A stretch of 64,000 bases of DNA from JAAFIP01 sp031367325 (GCA_031367325.1 JANLPQ010000097.1:10973-74972), one strand, 5' to 3'. Shown: positions 36,185 through 45,216, counted from the first letter of the stretch. Numbers and translations are program-made. Notes: generated by a model not told the origin, from the letters alone.

Positions 36185-37336
36185 ATGTTTGTAGAGAAAA
36201 ATGTCGCCCTGCGCGAACACAATAGCTTTGGTATCGTAGCCAAGGCGCTCCAGCTGGTGCGTATCAGCTCGGTAGACGATTTGCGCGCAGCCATCACATC
36301 CACCCAGGGCACACCGCAAGACTTTGCGGCGCACCCGCCATTTATATTGGGTGGTGGCTGCAACATCGTGCTGACAGGTGATGTCAAGCCACTCACCCTG
36401 AAAATAGAGATTTTGGGCAAACGGCTGGCCAGCCAGACAGACAAGCACTGGATCGTGGAGGTCGGTGCGGGCGAGAACTGGCACCAGACCGTCATCTGGA
36501 CGTTGCAACAAGGCTGGCCGGGGCTGGAGAATTTGGCTCTGATTCCCGGCAGCGTGGGTGCCAGCCCAGTGCAAAACATTGGTGCCTATGGGGTAGAGCT
36601 GCAAGACCGGTTTGACAGCCTAGACGCCGTGCATTTGCATACCGGCCAAGTGTTTACCTTGACAGCGGCGCAGTGTGCCTTTGGCTACCGTGATTCGGTG
36701 TTTAAACATACCTCTGGTATGGGCCTGCTGAACAAAGCAGTCATCACCCACGTGCGCTTTGCACTGCCCAAGCAATGGCGCCCTGAGCTGGCATACGGCG
36801 ATTTGCAGCGTAAATGGGCCCATTATTTAGAAGAAAATGGCCTTCAACCCAAGCAAATACTGCTCAAGCAGCTATCAAATACAGAGCGATTAGAGGAATT
36901 ATTACAGCTGGGCCGCAGGGCTGGCCTGGCCCCCACGGCGCAGCAAATTTGCGACTGGGTATGCCAAGTGCGCAGCGCCAAGCTGCCAGACCCAGCGGTC
37001 ATTGGCAATGCCGGCAGCTTTTTTAAAAACCCCCAGGTCACCACAGAGCAGTGCGCCGACATCATCGCCCGCGACCCCAAGGTGGTGCACTACCCCATGG
37101 CCGATGGCAGCATCAAGCTGGCCGCGGGCTGGCTGATCGACGCCTGCGGCTGGAAGGGCAAAACCGTAGGTAACGCTGGCGTGTACGACAAACAAGCGTT
37201 GGTGCTGGTGAACAAAGGCACAGGCACCGCCACACCTGCTACTGGGGGTGAGGTGATGACGCTGGCCAAAGCCATTCAAACCAGCGTGTACGAGCGCTTT
37301 GGCATTTTGCTAGAGCATGAACCGGTGGTGGTGTAG
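36185..37336 (+). CDS. murB: UDP-N-acetylenolpyruvoylglucosamine reductase
   Basis: Reduces enolpyruvyl-UDP-GlcNAc to UDP-MurNAc with NADPH and FAD in peptidoglycan synthesis. The 383-residue protein is type I-like: REHNSFGIVAKA, FAD segment FILGGGCNIVL, IPGSVGASPVQNIGAYGVEL, and the catalytic Ser region in VIGNAGSFFKNP. It is longer than the common 340-350 residues, partly because of a palindromic-repeat segment QPKQILLKQLSNTERL near residue 220-236. Confidence 0.95.
   Translation: MFVEKNVALREHNSFGIVAKALQLVRISSVDDLRAAITSTQGTPQDFAAHPPFILGGGCNIVLTGDVKPLTLKIEILGKRLASQTDKHWIVEVGAGENWHQTVIWTLQQGWPGLENLALIPGSVGASPVQNIGAYGVELQDRFDSLDAVHLHTGQVFTLTAAQCAFGYRDSVFKHTSGMGLLNKAVITHVRFALPKQWRPELAYGDLQRKWAHYLEENGLQPKQILLKQLSNTERLEELLQLGRRAGLAPTAQQICDWVCQVRSAKLPDPAVIGNAGSFFKNPQVTTEQCADIIARDPKVVHYPMADGSIKLAAGWLIDACGWKGKTVGNAGVYDKQALVLVNKGTGTATPATGGEVMTLAKAIQTSVYERFGILLEHEPVVV
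36843..36888 (+). repeat. Palindromic repeat, copy 8 (inside murB)
   Basis: CAACCCAAGCAAATACTG, CTCAAGCAGCTATCAAAT and ACAGAGCG. In this frame the consensus would carry TAA and TAG stops; here they read CAA and GAG. It is translated as KQILLKQLSNTER. Confidence 0.9.
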
Positions 37337-37458
37337 GCGCAGCGGCGGGGAGGTTTTGCAACGTGTGCGCTGCAGTTGTGGCGCTGTCACGACATGGTCA
37401 CTAAAGTGTCATAAATCTCTGCCAAGCTAGCAAAATAACAGCTACAAAGGAGAAAGAA

Positions 37459-38328
37459 ATGACAAAAACACAAAGTTTTCTAGTAGCGCTTTCATCCCGC
37501 AGCACAGCGGTGTTGGCAATGTCCAAATTCTTTTGGATACCGTTGATGGTGGTGTTGCTGATTTTGCCGGGTTTGAACCTTTTACCCAAAGGCAGCGCTT
37601 GGCTGCTAATACCTGCATACATCGCCTTGGCGGCAGTCTATGTTGCCATCATGACATGGACCAAACGCATGCGCGAGCGCCACATCCGCGAGGCACCTTT
37701 CCCCCGGTTTTTAAAAGCCAAACTGCTCAAAGCCTACCCGCACCTCACCAGCAAAGACTACGAATTGGTTGAGCGCGGCATGCGCCAGTATTTTTTAGCC
37801 TGTGCGCGCAGCAAAAAGCAGTTTGTGGCCATGCCGTCTAAAGCGGTAGACGCGCTGTGGCATGAATTTATCTTGCACACTAAAAACTACCAAGCTTGGT
37901 GCAATATGGCGTTAGGCTACTTTTTGCACCATACGCCCGCAGCGGCGCTAGGCAAAAAAGCTAAAAATAACGACGGCCTGCGACGCGCCTGGTACTGGGC
38001 TTGCAAAGATGAAGCTATCGACCCCAAAAAGCCCAGCCGTTTGCCGCTGCTGTTTGCACTGGACGTCAAACTGGCGATCGAAGGCGGCTACAGCTACCTG
38101 CCCGACTGCAACGATATTGCCCAGAAAAGTGCTGCGGGTAGCGGTGTTGTAGCTGGCAGCGACCCTTACTGTGGCACCGATTTTTCTAGCGTCAGCTACA
38201 GCAGTGACAGCAGCAGCACTGGTGATTTTGGTGGCGCTGACGCTAGTAGCAGTGACGGCGGCGGTAGTGATGGTGGGGGTGGCGACGGCGGTGGATGTGG
38301 CGGGGGCTGCGGCGGCGGTGGCGACTGA
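37459..38328 (+). CDS. Membrane protein with glycine-rich-domain-like core and Gly/Cys-rich tail
   Basis: A 289-residue protein. Two membrane helices (about 25-65) precede a soluble helical domain with VDALWHEFILHTKNYQAWC and GYFLHHTP, which resembles the glycine-rich-domain-containing family that also occurs in plants (recognised from memory). The last 50 residues are almost only Gly, Ser, Asp and Cys, ending CGGGCGGGGD. AAGGAGA lies 9 bases before the ATG. It stands alone after murB. Function unknown; the tail could bind metal or stay unstructured. Confidence 0.75.
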   Translation: MTKTQSFLVALSSRSTAVLAMSKFFWIPLMVVLLILPGLNLLPKGSAWLLIPAYIALAAVYVAIMTWTKRMRERHIREAPFPRFLKAKLLKAYPHLTSKDYELVERGMRQYFLACARSKKQFVAMPSKAVDALWHEFILHTKNYQAWCNMALGYFLHHTPAAALGKKAKNNDGLRRAWYWACKDEAIDPKKPSRLPLLFALDVKLAIEGGYSYLPDCNDIAQKSAAGSGVVAGSDPYCGTDFSSVSYSSDSSSTGDFGGADASSSDGGGSDGGGGDGGGCGGGCGGGGD

Positions 38329-38387
38329 ACTCGCTTTGGGTTTAACCGTACATCAAGTGCAACCTTCACAAGGCCTTTTTTAAAGAG

Positions 38388-38445
38388 AAATACGCCAGTA
38401 ACCCAAGTAAATCCTGCTTACGCAGCTATTTAATTAATAGCGTTT
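38388..38445 (+). repeat. Palindromic repeat, copy 9 (intergenic, full length)
   Basis: The most complete copy: AAATACGCCAGTAACCCAAG, TAAATCCTGCTTACGCAG, then CTATTTAATTAATAGCG. The second stem GCTATT/AATAGC is perfect. It lies between two convergent genes. Confidence 0.9.
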
Positions 38446-38457
38446 AGATTTTAAAAT

Positions 38458-39147
38458 CTAACGCCGAACCCACACGATCAACAGTGCTACCAGCAGGGCT
38501 GCACATACGGTGGACAATGCAAAAACGTAGCCAAACAAGCGTTGGTTCTCTTTGTCCAGACGGCGAGCTGCAGCGCGTAGCTTGTCCATTTTGACTAGCT
38601 TTTGCTTTAGGGTGCGCCGCTCACTGCGCACGGCGTCCAGCATGTTAAAAAGGCTTTCGATTTGTGCTTTTTGCATCGCCGCGCTAACAGGCGCAGGCGG
38701 CGGGGTAGAGGGTGGTTTGAACTGCGGCTCTTCAATAGCGGCTACGCGCAGCATCTCGTCAAAACTGCCAGGCGCGGTAGTTCCGTACAGGACCTGTGCG
38801 GCCTCTGCCGGGTCAAACCGTGTGTCGTCCAGCAGGCTATGCAGGGCCGCATGCGTCTCGCTGCGCTGTGCGGCTTGCGTGCTAGTAGCAAAGTCGGCGT
38901 AGGGCTGCTTAAGTTGCACCAGGCCTAGTGCGGCCAGCTCTACCAGTAGTTCGCCAATGTCGCCAAAGCCGCGTAATGTTTGAATATACAGTTGTACGGT
39001 ATGGCTACCATCTATCGCCAGTAGCAGCACGCGCAGGCGGCGCGGCAGCTCACGTGGGTTGCGCCGCACCACGGCGTTGCCACGCTCAGTGCGCACTACC
39101 AAGTGGTCTAAATTATTTTCAAGATCTCGTTTGGTTATCAAAGCCAC
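38458..39147 (-). CDS. Tail-anchored protein of unknown function
   Basis: A 229-residue protein I cannot name. Residues about 25-80 (ELPRRLRVLLLAIDGSHTVQL and following) form a helical module like that in the protein at 31663. A Pro-rich linker (EEPQFKPPSTPPPAPVS) follows, then a coiled coil (about 160-200) and one C-terminal membrane helix (VFALSTVCAALLVALLIVWV) ending VRR. The topology suggests a cytoplasmic protein held at the inner membrane. Confidence 0.7.
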   Translation of the reverse strand: MALITKRDLENNLDHLVVRTERGNAVVRRNPRELPRRLRVLLLAIDGSHTVQLYIQTLRGFGDIGELLVELAALGLVQLKQPYADFATSTQAAQRSETHAALHSLLDDTRFDPAEAAQVLYGTTAPGSFDEMLRVAAIEEPQFKPPSTPPPAPVSAAMQKAQIESLFNMLDAVRSERRTLKQKLVKMDKLRAAARRLDKENQRLFGYVFALSTVCAALLVALLIVWVRR

Positions 39148-39329
39148 GGCATGCTACTTACAAAGGGAAAACTACTACTTTATTAGCATAACGCAATTGT
39201 TTCGTTATGTAAATCACCCAAACAGACTATCAAGTCTACTAGGGCTAAAAACAGCCGGGTTTTTCGGATGGAAACACCGCCTTATTCGATGTCGTAAAGA
39301 GTCAGTCAGCCACCCTGCTAACCATATGA

Positions 39330-39800
39330 CTAGGCCAGCTCTGCAATCATCTCAATCTCTACACACGCCCCCATAGGGATTTGCGCCACACCAAAAGCGC
39401 TGCGCGCGTGCGCCCCTACCACAGGGCCAAACACTTGGCCCAGCAGCTCAGAGCAGCCGTTGGTGACCAAATGCTGGTCGGTAAAGTCGGGAGTGCTGTT
39501 GACCAAGCTCATTACTTTAACGATGCGTTTGACGCTGTTTAAATCACCACCATTAGCCACGCAGGCGGCATGCAGGGCGGCCATCAGGCCGATGGCGCAG
39601 TTGCGCGCGGCCAGCTTGCCTTCGTCCAAGCTGATGTTTTTGCCCAGTTGGCCTACCCAAGCTGCGCCGTCTTTGCGGGCAATGTTGCCAGAGATAAACA
39701 CCAGCTTGCCAGTTTGCACAAAAGGCACATAGGCCGCTGCGGGTGTGGCCACGGCAGGCAGGTCAATATTTAAAGTTTTGAGATTGGCATAAACGCTCAT
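39330..39800 (-). CDS. RidA/YjgF family protein (enamine/imine deaminase-like)
   Basis: A 156-residue protein of the longer RidA subgroup with VFISGNIARKDG, AARNCAIGLMAALHA, and the ligand-site end GAHARSAFGVAQIPMGACVEIEMIAEL. The arginine of ARSAFG is the residue that binds the substrate carboxylate in active family members. It probably removes reactive enamines from PLP enzymes. It is divergent from comEC by 67 bp. Confidence 0.9.
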   Translation of the reverse strand: MSVYANLKTLNIDLPAVATPAAAYVPFVQTGKLVFISGNIARKDGAAWVGQLGKNISLDEGKLAARNCAIGLMAALHAACVANGGDLNSVKRIVKVMSLVNSTPDFTDQHLVTNGCSELLGQVFGPVVGAHARSAFGVAQIPMGACVEIEMIAELA

Positions 39801-39867
39801 ACGGGCTCCGTTACAGTTAAGTGGTGCAGACTAAAAATAATTTACTGAAACCGTAATGGTATAGAAC

Positions 39868-42441
39868 TTGGGCGCATTTTTGTCATGGTTGGCGGGTTTT
39901 GTGTTGGGCTGCGCCGCGCAGTTGCAGCAGTCGGTGCTGTGGCCGGGCTATTTTTATATGGCATTTATGCTGTCAGGGCTCTATTTAACTGCTCAAGCAG
40001 CTATGCAATTAATAGTACGCAGGCGTTTTTCACCACTTCAATATGCGCCCATCAGTCACGCTACTGCGTGCGCTGGTGTGTGCATGTTGGCCGCACTGGC
40101 GCTAGGCTGGGGCAGCACAGGGCTGCGGGCGGTGGTTTTCCAGAGCCAAGCGCTGCCGCCCGCCCTAGAAGGCGTGGACATGCAAGTAGTGGGCGTCGTG
40201 ACCGCCATGCCGCAGCGCAGCGATGCGGGGCTGCGGTTTAAACTGCAAGTAGAGTCGGCGCAGCGCGTGGACACTGCTGCAACGCAGATGGCCGTGCCGA
40301 TGCATTCCGTCACCTTGCCGCCGCAAATTTACCTTAGCTGGTACAGCGCCCTGCAGCGCAGCGAAGACCCTGCCGCCGTACCGTTTGCCACGCTACAGCC
40401 CGGCAGTGCCGACCTGCGTGCTGGCGAGCGCTGGGCGCTGACCGTGCGCCTGAAAGCACCCCACGGCAACGCTAACCCGCATGGCTTTGACTACGAGCTG
40501 TGGCTATGGGAGCAAGGCCTGCAAGCCACTGGCTATATACGCGCCACGCCGCGCGAAGTTGCCTCGGGCACGGCGCCACGCATGCTGGGCAGTACATGGC
40601 AGTACCCGGTAGAGCGCGCGCGCCAGCAGGTACGCGATGCTATCTTTAGCGCAGTGCCTGACCCAAGGCTGGCGGGCGTGATTGCTGCACTAGTGGTAGG
40701 TGACCAAGCCGCTATAGAGCGCGCCGATTGGGATGTGTACCGCGCCACGGGAGTCGCGCATTTGATGAGTATCTCAGGCCTGCATGTCACCATGTTTGCG
40801 TGGGCTGCTGCGCTGTGTGTGGGTGCGCTGTGGCGGCGCAGCAGCCCAGCCATGCACTGGCTGCCTGCCCAGCACGCAGCGCTGGTAGGTGGCGTGCTGC
40901 TGGCCATGCTGTACGCGCTGTTCAGCGGCTGGGGTGTACCGTCGCAGCGCACTATTTGGATGCTAGGCACGGTGGCGCTGCTGCGCTTGTCGGGCAAGCA
41001 GTGGCCGTGGCCGCTGGTATGGCTGCTGGCCATGGGGGTAGTGGTGGCAATAGACCCATGGGCGCTGTTGCAAGCGGGTTTTTGGCTGAGCTTTGTCGCA
41101 GTGGGCGTGCTGTTTGCCAGCGCGGGGCAGGGCATAGCAAAGTCATCACCAGATGACAACACTACTCAGTCTGATACAGACGATGGGCCGTCGCCCGCAC
41201 AACGCAGCAAGCTAGCCAAATTGCGCAACCACCCCATCGCGCGCAAATTTGCCTCTGCCGCACGCGAGCAATGGCTGATTACTCTGGCGCTTGCGCCGCT
41301 TAGTTTATTGCTGTTTCAGCAGATGTCAGTGGTTGGCTTAATCGCCAACGCCGTCGCCATTCCGTGGGTAACTTTGGTGGTGACACCGCTGGCCATGCTG
41401 GGCGTGCTGGTACACCCCGTGTGGTCAGCCGCCGCAGCGTGCGTGCAGTTGCTTAGCGTCGTGCTGGCGTGGTTTGCCAGTTGGCCGTTAGCTACGGTAT
41501 CTATAGCTGCCCCAGCAATATTGATAGGGATTATTGCAGTACTGGGCGGCATTATGCTAGCCCTGCAATGGTCTTGGCCACTGCGTGCAATGGGTGCGGC
41601 CATGGTGCTGCCTGCGCTGTTGTGGCACAGCCCACGACCTGCGGCAGGCCAGTTTGACCTGCTGGCCGCAGACATAGGGCAGGGTAACGCCGTGCTCATC
41701 CGCACGGCGCAGCACAGCCTGCTGTATGACACCGGCCCACGTTTTTCGCGTGAGAGCGACGCGGGCCAGCGCACCTTAGTGCCCCTGCTGCGCGCGCTGG
41801 GCGAGCGGCTGGACACTATCATCGTCAGCCACCGCGACAGCGACCATTCTGGTGGTGCGTTGGCAGTGCAAGCCATGCAGCCACAGGCAGCGTTTTTCAG
41901 CTCGCTAGAAGATGGTCATGAGATCATTGCTGCACGCAATGCAAGCCAAATCACCCAGCGTTGCATTGCAGGGCAACAGTGGCAATGGGACGGCGTAGAT
42001 TTTCAAATTTTGCACCCACAAGCTGCCGACTACGACATGCAAAATAAATCCAACGCCATGAGCTGCGTGCTGCGCATTAGCAACGGCCAACGCACCGCCT
42101 TGTTGGTGGCCGACATTGAAGCCGCGCAAGAAGCCCGTTTGATGGCAGACAACGCGCCGCTACAGGCCGACATTTTGCTAGCCCCGCACCACGGCAGTAA
42201 AACATCGTCTACCGAGGCTTTTTTAGACACTGTCAAACCCAAGCAGGCCATCTTTCAGTCAGGTTACCGCAACCGCTACAACCACCCCGCACCCGAGGTA
42301 GCGCAGCGCTACATTGACCGACGCATACAGCTTATCACCAGCCCGCAGTGCGGCGCAGCCGCTTGGCGCAGCGACTCGCCTGAGCAGGTGACTTGCCAAA
42401 GGCAAATCAGTCAGCGCTATTGGCAGCACCAGTTGCCTTGA
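39868..42441 (+). CDS. comEC: DNA internalisation competence protein ComEC/Rec2
   Basis: An 857-residue inner-membrane protein. An N-terminal DUF4131-like region (1-220) leads to the Competence domain with ISGLHVTMFAWAAAL and GWGVPSQRTIWML (about 240-560), then a metallo-beta-lactamase domain (about 600-850) with VSHRDSDHSGG and APHHGSKTSSTEAF. It forms the channel for single-stranded DNA in transformation. The start is TTG without a strong ribosome site and is uncertain. A palindromic repeat codes for LTAQAAMQLI in the second membrane helix region. Confidence 0.92.
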   Translation: MGAFLSWLAGFVLGCAAQLQQSVLWPGYFYMAFMLSGLYLTAQAAMQLIVRRRFSPLQYAPISHATACAGVCMLAALALGWGSTGLRAVVFQSQALPPALEGVDMQVVGVVTAMPQRSDAGLRFKLQVESAQRVDTAATQMAVPMHSVTLPPQIYLSWYSALQRSEDPAAVPFATLQPGSADLRAGERWALTVRLKAPHGNANPHGFDYELWLWEQGLQATGYIRATPREVASGTAPRMLGSTWQYPVERARQQVRDAIFSAVPDPRLAGVIAALVVGDQAAIERADWDVYRATGVAHLMSISGLHVTMFAWAAALCVGALWRRSSPAMHWLPAQHAALVGGVLLAMLYALFSGWGVPSQRTIWMLGTVALLRLSGKQWPWPLVWLLAMGVVVAIDPWALLQAGFWLSFVAVGVLFASAGQGIAKSSPDDNTTQSDTDDGPSPAQRSKLAKLRNHPIARKFASAAREQWLITLALAPLSLLLFQQMSVVGLIANAVAIPWVTLVVTPLAMLGVLVHPVWSAAAACVQLLSVVLAWFASWPLATVSIAAPAILIGIIAVLGGIMLALQWSWPLRAMGAAMVLPALLWHSPRPAAGQFDLLAADIGQGNAVLIRTAQHSLLYDTGPRFSRESDAGQRTLVPLLRALGERLDTIIVSHRDSDHSGGALAVQAMQPQAAFFSSLEDGHEIIAARNASQITQRCIAGQQWQWDGVDFQILHPQAADYDMQNKSNAMSCVLRISNGQRTALLVADIEAAQEARLMADNAPLQADILLAPHHGSKTSSTEAFLDTVKPKQAIFQSGYRNRYNHPAPEVAQRYIDRRIQLITSPQCGAAAWRSDSPEQVTCQRQISQRYWQHQLP
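39982..40020 (+). repeat. Palindromic repeat, copy 10 (inside comEC)
   Basis: CTGCTCAAGCAGCTATGCAA followed by TTAATAGTACGC. Read in the AQAA frame, as in the copies at 20759, 54442 and 55561. Confidence 0.85.
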
Positions 42442-42598
42442 TATAGCGGTCTATAAAAATAATTTTTGTTCGTTCGCAATGAGCTTGTTCTAGGGTTTGC
42501 ACCGCGCGCGCATCGTAAGATTTTCATCACGACCACGCTCTATCACCGCTTGGCTAATATGGCATGTGATCGTGCCGCATTAGCTGAGTCTCTGGGTG

Positions 42599-42671
42599 GT
42601 GAGATAGCGTGTGCCAACCGCCTTCATACTGGGCATACCAGAAATCAGGCGGTCGGCATACGCTATCTCAC
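42599..42671. repeat. 25-bp imperfect inverted repeat
   Basis: Arms at 42599-42623 and 42647-42671 pair at 23 of 25 positions around a 23-base centre. The arms start GTGAGATAGCG and end CGCTATCTCAC. The transcript would form a long hairpin. It could be a terminator of comEC, a small RNA, or ends of a lost element. Confidence 0.7.
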
Positions 42672-42718
42672 TTGCAACTAAAGTAGCGCACTACCGGTAG
42701 TCGCCGATGTAAGCATTT

Positions 42719-42820
42719 GGGGTCAGATCAAAATTCAGGAAGCTTCTGCACCCGGCGCGACACCAAACCAGAACGAAATCTTGCTCTGACCCTAATTGCG
42801 CTTCTGACCCTAATTGCGCT
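42719..42820. mobile_element. Remnant with GGGGTCAGA / TCTGACCC ends
   Basis: GGGGTCAGATCAAAAT at 42719 faces TTGCTCTGACCC near 42781-42792. Such GGTCAGA-type ends are common beside REP-associated (Y1) transposase genes in proteobacteria, known from memory. The right end is present twice through an exact 18-bp tandem duplication (42785-42802 and 42803-42820). No transposase is left. Confidence 0.45.
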
Positions 42821-43030
42821 TGACCGAAGCGCGGGCTGCTGAAAAAACGCTGATCGCAACAACCTCATCACAGAAGCGCGGGCTGTTTAAGCCACGCAAA
42901 GAACAATGTGACGAGTCGGGTCCGGCTCGAGTCCAGCTCCCCGACGCGCACGCACAGACAAGCGACAAATCAAACCGGTGCGTACGCCAAGCCAAGCAAC
43001 CAGCTCCCGACGCGCGTACAAATCAAATAA

Positions 43031-43555
43031 TCAGCTAACCGGCGAGGCAAAAGGAACCAGCGTTTTGTACATTACCAGCGCATCCACATAGCCAAGTTGT
43101 TGGTGTTTAAAAGCACCCGGCAGTGTGCCGACTACGTCGTAGCCTAGCTTTTGCCATAGGCGCACGGCGCGTGTATTGGTGGCCACCACCAAGTTGAACT
43201 GCATGGCGCGAAAACCCATGGCCACGGCTTGTAATTGCGAATGTTCACACATCTGCGATGCGATGCCTTGGCCCTGGGCCGCGTGCGCCACTACGTAGCC
43301 GCAGTTGCACACATGCGCGCCTTGGCCCGTTTGGTTGGCTTTGACAAAGTAGGTGCCCAGCACATCGCCTGTTGCAGAGCAAGCCACAAAGGTGGCGGCG
43401 GCCAGGTCAATCCAGGCCGCACGAATCTGTGCCTCGGTACTGTCGGGTGCAAAAGAGTAAGTGTCGCCCGTTAAAAAAGTAGTATGCAACAAGGCCCACA
43501 CTGCGGGCCAATCGGCAGCATTAAACGGACGAATGTGGGCAGCTTGGGCAGGCAT
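43031..43555 (-). CDS. GNAT family N-acetyltransferase
   Basis: A 174-residue acetyl-CoA-dependent N-acetyltransferase. RPFNAADWPAVWALLHTTF is the N-terminal strand-helix; the acetyl-CoA site lies in YVVAHAAQGQGIASQMCEH (Q-x-x-G-x-G/A type), and RAVRLWQKLGYDVVGTLPGAF is the typical C-terminal part. Acceptor substrate unknown. Confidence 0.9.
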   Translation of the reverse strand: MPAQAAHIRPFNAADWPAVWALLHTTFLTGDTYSFAPDSTEAQIRAAWIDLAAATFVACSATGDVLGTYFVKANQTGQGAHVCNCGYVVAHAAQGQGIASQMCEHSQLQAVAMGFRAMQFNLVVATNTRAVRLWQKLGYDVVGTLPGAFKHQQLGYVDALVMYKTLVPFASPVS

Positions 43556-43686
43556 GGTTTGGGTAGATTTCTAAAAGTTAGGCTAGTACATTCACCATAG
43601 CCTACGAACATGCAAGAGCTTGGTGTAAGCAGCGCTATTGCGCAGGGCATAAAACTTGCTATGCTGTGGCTAGGAGATAAGAGTTT

Positions 43687-45129
43687 ATGGCAAGTCCCCA
43701 TCGATACGACGAAATGCACGCAACGTCCACCACCGTGCGGCCGCACTACCAAAGCTACGATGCGTGGCTGGCCAGGCAACCACGCGATGTGATGCGATCG
43801 CGCAGGGACGAAGCTGAGGTGATATTTCGCCGCGTGGGTATTACTTTTGCGGTGTATGGCGATAAAGACGAGCAGGGTGCAGGTACGGAGCGCTTGATCC
43901 CGTTTGACTTGATTCCGCGCATCATCCCTGCCCACGAATGGGCTAGCATGGAGCGTGGGCTGGTGCAGCGTGTCACCGCGCTCAACCGTTTTGTGCACGA
44001 TGTGTACCACGACCAAGAGATTATCAAGGCCGGCATCGTTCCTGCAGATCAGGTCATGCACAACGCGCAGTTTCGCCCCGAGATGGTGGGGGTAGACGTG
44101 CCGCATGGCATTTACAGCCACATCGCAGGTATCGACATCGTGCGTGCCCCCGACGCGCAGGGCAACGGCGAATACTACGTGCTAGAAGACAACCTGCGTG
44201 TACCCAGTGGTGTGAGCTACATGCTAGAAAACCGCAAAATGATGATGCGCTTGTTTCCTGATTTATTTGCGGGCAACAAAGTAGCGCCCGTAGCACATTA
44301 CCCCGACTTGCTGCTGGAAACTTTGCGTGCAGTGTCGCCCGATTCGTCAGCTGATCCTACCGTTGTGGTGCTTACTCCTGGCATGCTTAACAGCGCGTAT
44401 TTTGAGCACGCGTTTTTAGCCCAACAAATGGGCGTAGAGCTGGTAGAGGGCCAAGACCTTTTTGTCAAAGACAGCTTTGTCTACATGCGCACTACACGCG
44501 GGCCACAGCGGGTTGATGTGATTTACCGCCGCCTAGATGATGATTTTTTAGATCCTTCAGTACATCGCCCCAACAGCAATTTGGGCTGTAAAGGCTTGCT
44601 AGAGGCCTACAAAGCGGGCCACGTGACTATCTGCAACGCACCAGGTACGGGCGTGGCTGATGACAAGTCCATCTACCCTTATGTGCCCAAGATGATCGAG
44701 TTTTACTTGGGTGAAAAACCTATCTTAAACAACGTGCCTACTTATCTATGCCGCAACCAAAATGACTTGCAGTACACACTAGACCATCTTAAAGACCTGG
44801 TAGTCAAAGAAGTACACGGCGCAGGCGGCTACGGCATGTTGGTAGGGCCTGCGGCCACAGCCAAAGAGATTGAAAATTTTCGTAGTGCGCTGCTAGCCAA
44901 CCCTAGTAACTACATTGCCCAGCCTACGCTGTCGCTTAGCACATGCCCAACATTTGTTGACAGCGGCATTGCCCCCCGTCACATCGACTTGCGGCCTTTT
45001 GTTTTGAGCGGCAAAACAGTGCAAATGGTGCCCGGCGGCCTGACACGTGTGGCCCTTAAAGACGGCTCGCTGGTGGTTAACTCGTCACAAGGCGGCGGTA
45101 CCAAAGACACTTGGATTATGGAAAGCTGA
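43687..45129 (+). CDS. Circularly permuted ATP-grasp type 2 family protein (DUF404/DUF407)
   Basis: A 480-residue protein with IPFDLIPRIIPAHEWASMERGL, YVLEDNLRVPSGVSYMLENR, NAPGTGVADDKSIYPYVPKM and the late KEVHGAGGYGMLVGP, all features of the family. These are thought to be ATP-dependent carboxylate-amine ligases making a peptide-like product, but the product is unproven. AGGAG lies 10 bases before the ATG. The alpha-E gene follows after 87 bp, the usual partner. Confidence 0.92.
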   Translation: MASPHRYDEMHATSTTVRPHYQSYDAWLARQPRDVMRSRRDEAEVIFRRVGITFAVYGDKDEQGAGTERLIPFDLIPRIIPAHEWASMERGLVQRVTALNRFVHDVYHDQEIIKAGIVPADQVMHNAQFRPEMVGVDVPHGIYSHIAGIDIVRAPDAQGNGEYYVLEDNLRVPSGVSYMLENRKMMMRLFPDLFAGNKVAPVAHYPDLLLETLRAVSPDSSADPTVVVLTPGMLNSAYFEHAFLAQQMGVELVEGQDLFVKDSFVYMRTTRGPQRVDVIYRRLDDDFLDPSVHRPNSNLGCKGLLEAYKAGHVTICNAPGTGVADDKSIYPYVPKMIEFYLGEKPILNNVPTYLCRNQNDLQYTLDHLKDLVVKEVHGAGGYGMLVGPAATAKEIENFRSALLANPSNYIAQPTLSLSTCPTFVDSGIAPRHIDLRPFVLSGKTVQMVPGGLTRVALKDGSLVVNSSQGGGTKDTWIMES

Positions 45130-45216
45130 AAACCACGATTTATTAGACCGGTAAAGATTGATCTGGTATCTTTTGAGTGTGGTCAATTTACAAAAATTAC
45201 TTTTAAGGGTTGCTAC

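Larger units (their letters stand above)
42442..43030. other. Gene-poor 589-bp gap with layered repeats
   Basis: No convincing gene. A 71-codon frame at 42466-42681 starts with TTG and matches nothing I recognise; part of it is the inverted repeat listed separately. From 42719 the DNA is a patchwork: GGGGTCAGA at 42719-42727 faces TCTGACCCT at 42785-42793, an 18-bp unit is duplicated at 42785-42820, GAAGCGCGGGCTG occurs at 42826-42838 and 42873-42885, and CCAGCTCCC..GACGCGC near 42932 recurs near 43000. It looks like the scar of small mobile elements. Confidence 0.6.

Noticed and set aside
40533..41162. 209-codon open frame antisense to comEC
   Set aside because: Shadow of the comEC coding sequence caused by its codon bias.
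42466..42681. 71-codon open frame downstream of comEC
   Set aside because: TTG start without ribosome site, no recognisable protein, and its end overlaps a long inverted repeat.
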